Of a DNA stretch of 6,392 nucleotides, positions 5,496 to 6,392 are shown one piece after another (within the stretch, counting starts at the first letter, position 1; each line of letters opens with the position of its first letter). The translations under genes were made by a program, and so were the position numbers. The notes below the pieces were generated by a model. It did no database searches. It had not been told where the DNA came from and saw nothing but the letters and a program-made list of their open reading frames with translations. This stretch comes from DATKMG01 sp035541995 (GTDB taxonomy: Bacteria > Acidobacteriota > Terriglobia > Versatilivoradales > Versatilivoraceae), in assembly GCA_035541995.1 (NCBI GenBank), contig DATKMG010000166.1, positions 1 through 6,392 of the forward strand, in the 5' to 3' direction.

Positions 5496-6257
5496 ATGAC
5501 CCCGGAAGAAAAGTTGAAAGTGGCTAATCAAGAACCCGGCTGGATGTATGAATTTGACTTGGGGGATGGCGTCAAAACACCACTCCTCACAGAAGAACTC
5601 CGTTCCATCCATTCCACCCGGGAACAATTGATTCTGCCCATAGTTGATTGCTTTTTCCCGGGGGGCTTGGGAGAGAAATCCTGCTTGGATATTGCCTGCA
5701 ATGAGGGGTATTTCTCTCATTTGCTCTACCAACGCGGTGCAACGGTTCGGGGTATTGACATCCGTGAGACGAATATCAGACGCGCGCGTTGGGTCCAAAA
5801 TCTCTATGGTTACGACTCAAACCGGCTGGTGTTTGAAGTGGATGACTTCTTTTCCAACCGGGACCCTGAAGGAAAATTCGATCTCACGTTGTTCCTTGGG
5901 ATCCTCTATCATATCGAAAATCCGATGGGAGCCCTGCGGCTGCTTTCGAAGATTACCCGGAGGCTTTCCGTCATTGAAACTCAATTGACCCGTCAGAACA
6001 CCCCCGTTTCAAGCGGGTGGGGACAAACCTCGGTCACGCTTGAACTCGACGGCGTCCTGGCGTTGAATCAGGAGACCGATATGGACCAGAACAACCTTGC
6101 CGCGCTGGGCTCACTTAGCTTGATTCCGAATGCCTCCGCCGTCCGGCAAATGCTCTTTGCTGCTGGATTCTCGCACGTATTGCAGGCAGCTGCCAAGCCG
6201 GGTCTCAATCCTCAGTACGTCAGGAATGACCGGGCAGTATTCTTCGCCATGAAATAG
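5496..6257 (+). CDS. Class I SAM-dependent methyltransferase (CmoB/DUF1698-like core)
   Basis: This is a 253-residue Rossmann-fold methyltransferase. Motif I is CLDIACNEGYFS (63-74), although the family's first Gly is replaced by Ala. The acidic residue that binds the ribose of SAM is in GIDIRE (D88). VDDFF (115-119) resembles the adenine-contacting loop, and FLGILYHIENP (133-143) is the post-motif typical of CmoB/DUF1698-like enzymes. The N-terminal GWMYEFDLGDGVKTP (15-29) also fits that group. CmoB itself is near 320 residues and carboxymethylates tRNA wobble uridine. This shorter protein beside glycosyltransferases more likely methylates a sugar or glycan, but that is inferred from neighbours. 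The start has AAGG 6 nt upstream. It is cytoplasmic and diverges from the glycosyltransferase operon. No terminator was seen after it. Confidence 0.85.
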   Translation: MTPEEKLKVANQEPGWMYEFDLGDGVKTPLLTEELRSIHSTREQLILPIVDCFFPGGLGEKSCLDIACNEGYFSHLLYQRGATVRGIDIRETNIRRARWVQNLYGYDSNRLVFEVDDFFSNRDPEGKFDLTLFLGILYHIENPMGALRLLSKITRRLSVIETQLTRQNTPVSSGWGQTSVTLELDGVLALNQETDMDQNNLAALGSLSLIPNASAVRQMLFAAGFSHVLQAAAKPGLNPQYVRNDRAVFFAMK

Positions 6258-6263
6258 CTTCTC

Positions 6264-6290
6264 CACAGATTTCGCAGATTAGCACAGATC
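6264..6290. repeat. Short CAGAT-type interspersed repeat cluster
   Basis: CACAGAT occurs at 6264-6270 and 6283-6289, with a CGCAGAT version at 6273-6279 between them, so CAGAT recurs at 9- and 10-bp steps. I recall similar CACAGATTT/AATCTGTG strings as intergenic repeats in several soil phyla; that is memory, not a search. The rest of 6258-6392 contains no supported gene. Confidence 0.35.
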
Positions 6291-6358
6291 GATGAATGCC
6301 TCAGGAGTAAAGGGAATCAATGGAACCTGCTGGATGAATCCGGGGTTCGAAAGCTAAA

Positions 6359-6392
6359 ACGGACATTTCGGGGATGGGGTCAGACACATCAA
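6359..6392. mobile_element. Possible edge of a REP-associated transposase (IS200-like) element
   Basis: The last 34 bp contain GGACATTTC followed by GGGGTCAGACACAT. From memory, sequences of the type GGACATT...GGGGTCAGACACAT flank RAYT/Y1-type transposase genes in many bacteria. No transposase is inside the window, so only the boundary could be present. Confidence 0.25.

Noticed and set aside
5412..5798. Open frame of 128 codons on the minus strand
   Set aside because: Most of it is antisense to the methyltransferase gene, and it shows no domain.
6340..6354. tRNA-like T arm (GGGGTTCGAAAGC)
   Set aside because: The stem does not close after TTCGAAA, and no acceptor or anticodon arm is found nearby.
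6292..6357. A 21-codon ORF after the methyltransferase gene
   Set aside because: Too short, with no domain and no ribosome binding site at the proper distance; probably chance within repeat-type DNA.

Overview
The window looks like bacterial chromosome of moderate GC content, a little over 50% by eye. Genes are tightly packed, there are Shine-Dalgarno sites and sigma-70-like promoters, and no tRNA, rRNA or CRISPR. The gene styles (a soluble-looking M23 domain with a long N-terminal part, an FmdB-type zinc ribbon, clustered GT4 glycosyltransferases, and CACAGATT-type intergenic repeats) remind me of Acidobacteriota or similar soil and sediment phyla. That is an impression, not a demonstrated assignment.

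Left part (1-1650). The C-terminal part of an M23 zinc peptidase gene enters from the left edge and runs rightward to 698. Its tail overlaps by 28 bp the tail of a leftward gene for an unrecognised protein with an HELVH metallopeptidase-type motif. That gene and a rightward FmdB-type zinc-ribbon gene diverge from a 160-bp region. This region holds two good promoters with 17-bp spacers, an inverted repeat between their -35 boxes, and a hairpin that touches the FmdB ribosome binding site.

Middle (1650-1930). This 280-bp stretch has no gene with a normal start codon. On the minus strand it holds an open frame of 56 codons with a CxxC...CxxC pattern and a perfect AGGAGG, but no ATG, GTG or TTG. 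It may start at ATC, be reached by a +1 frameshift from a 16-codon leader ORF, or be a decayed gene. This is the most unusual item in the window.

Right part (1929-5339, minus strand). Three GT4 glycosyltransferase genes lie head to tail, sharing 4 and 17 bp, and almost certainly form one operon for stepwise building of a surface glycan or glycolipid. A class I SAM-dependent methyltransferase (5496-6257, plus) diverges from them and could modify the same product. No polymerase, flippase or nucleotide-sugar enzyme is visible, so the product cannot be named.

Right end (6258-6392). No gene was found. There are short CAGAT repeats about 10 bp apart and, at the very edge, a GGGGTCAGACACAT sequence that resembles sequences I associate with the ends of REP-associated transposase elements.
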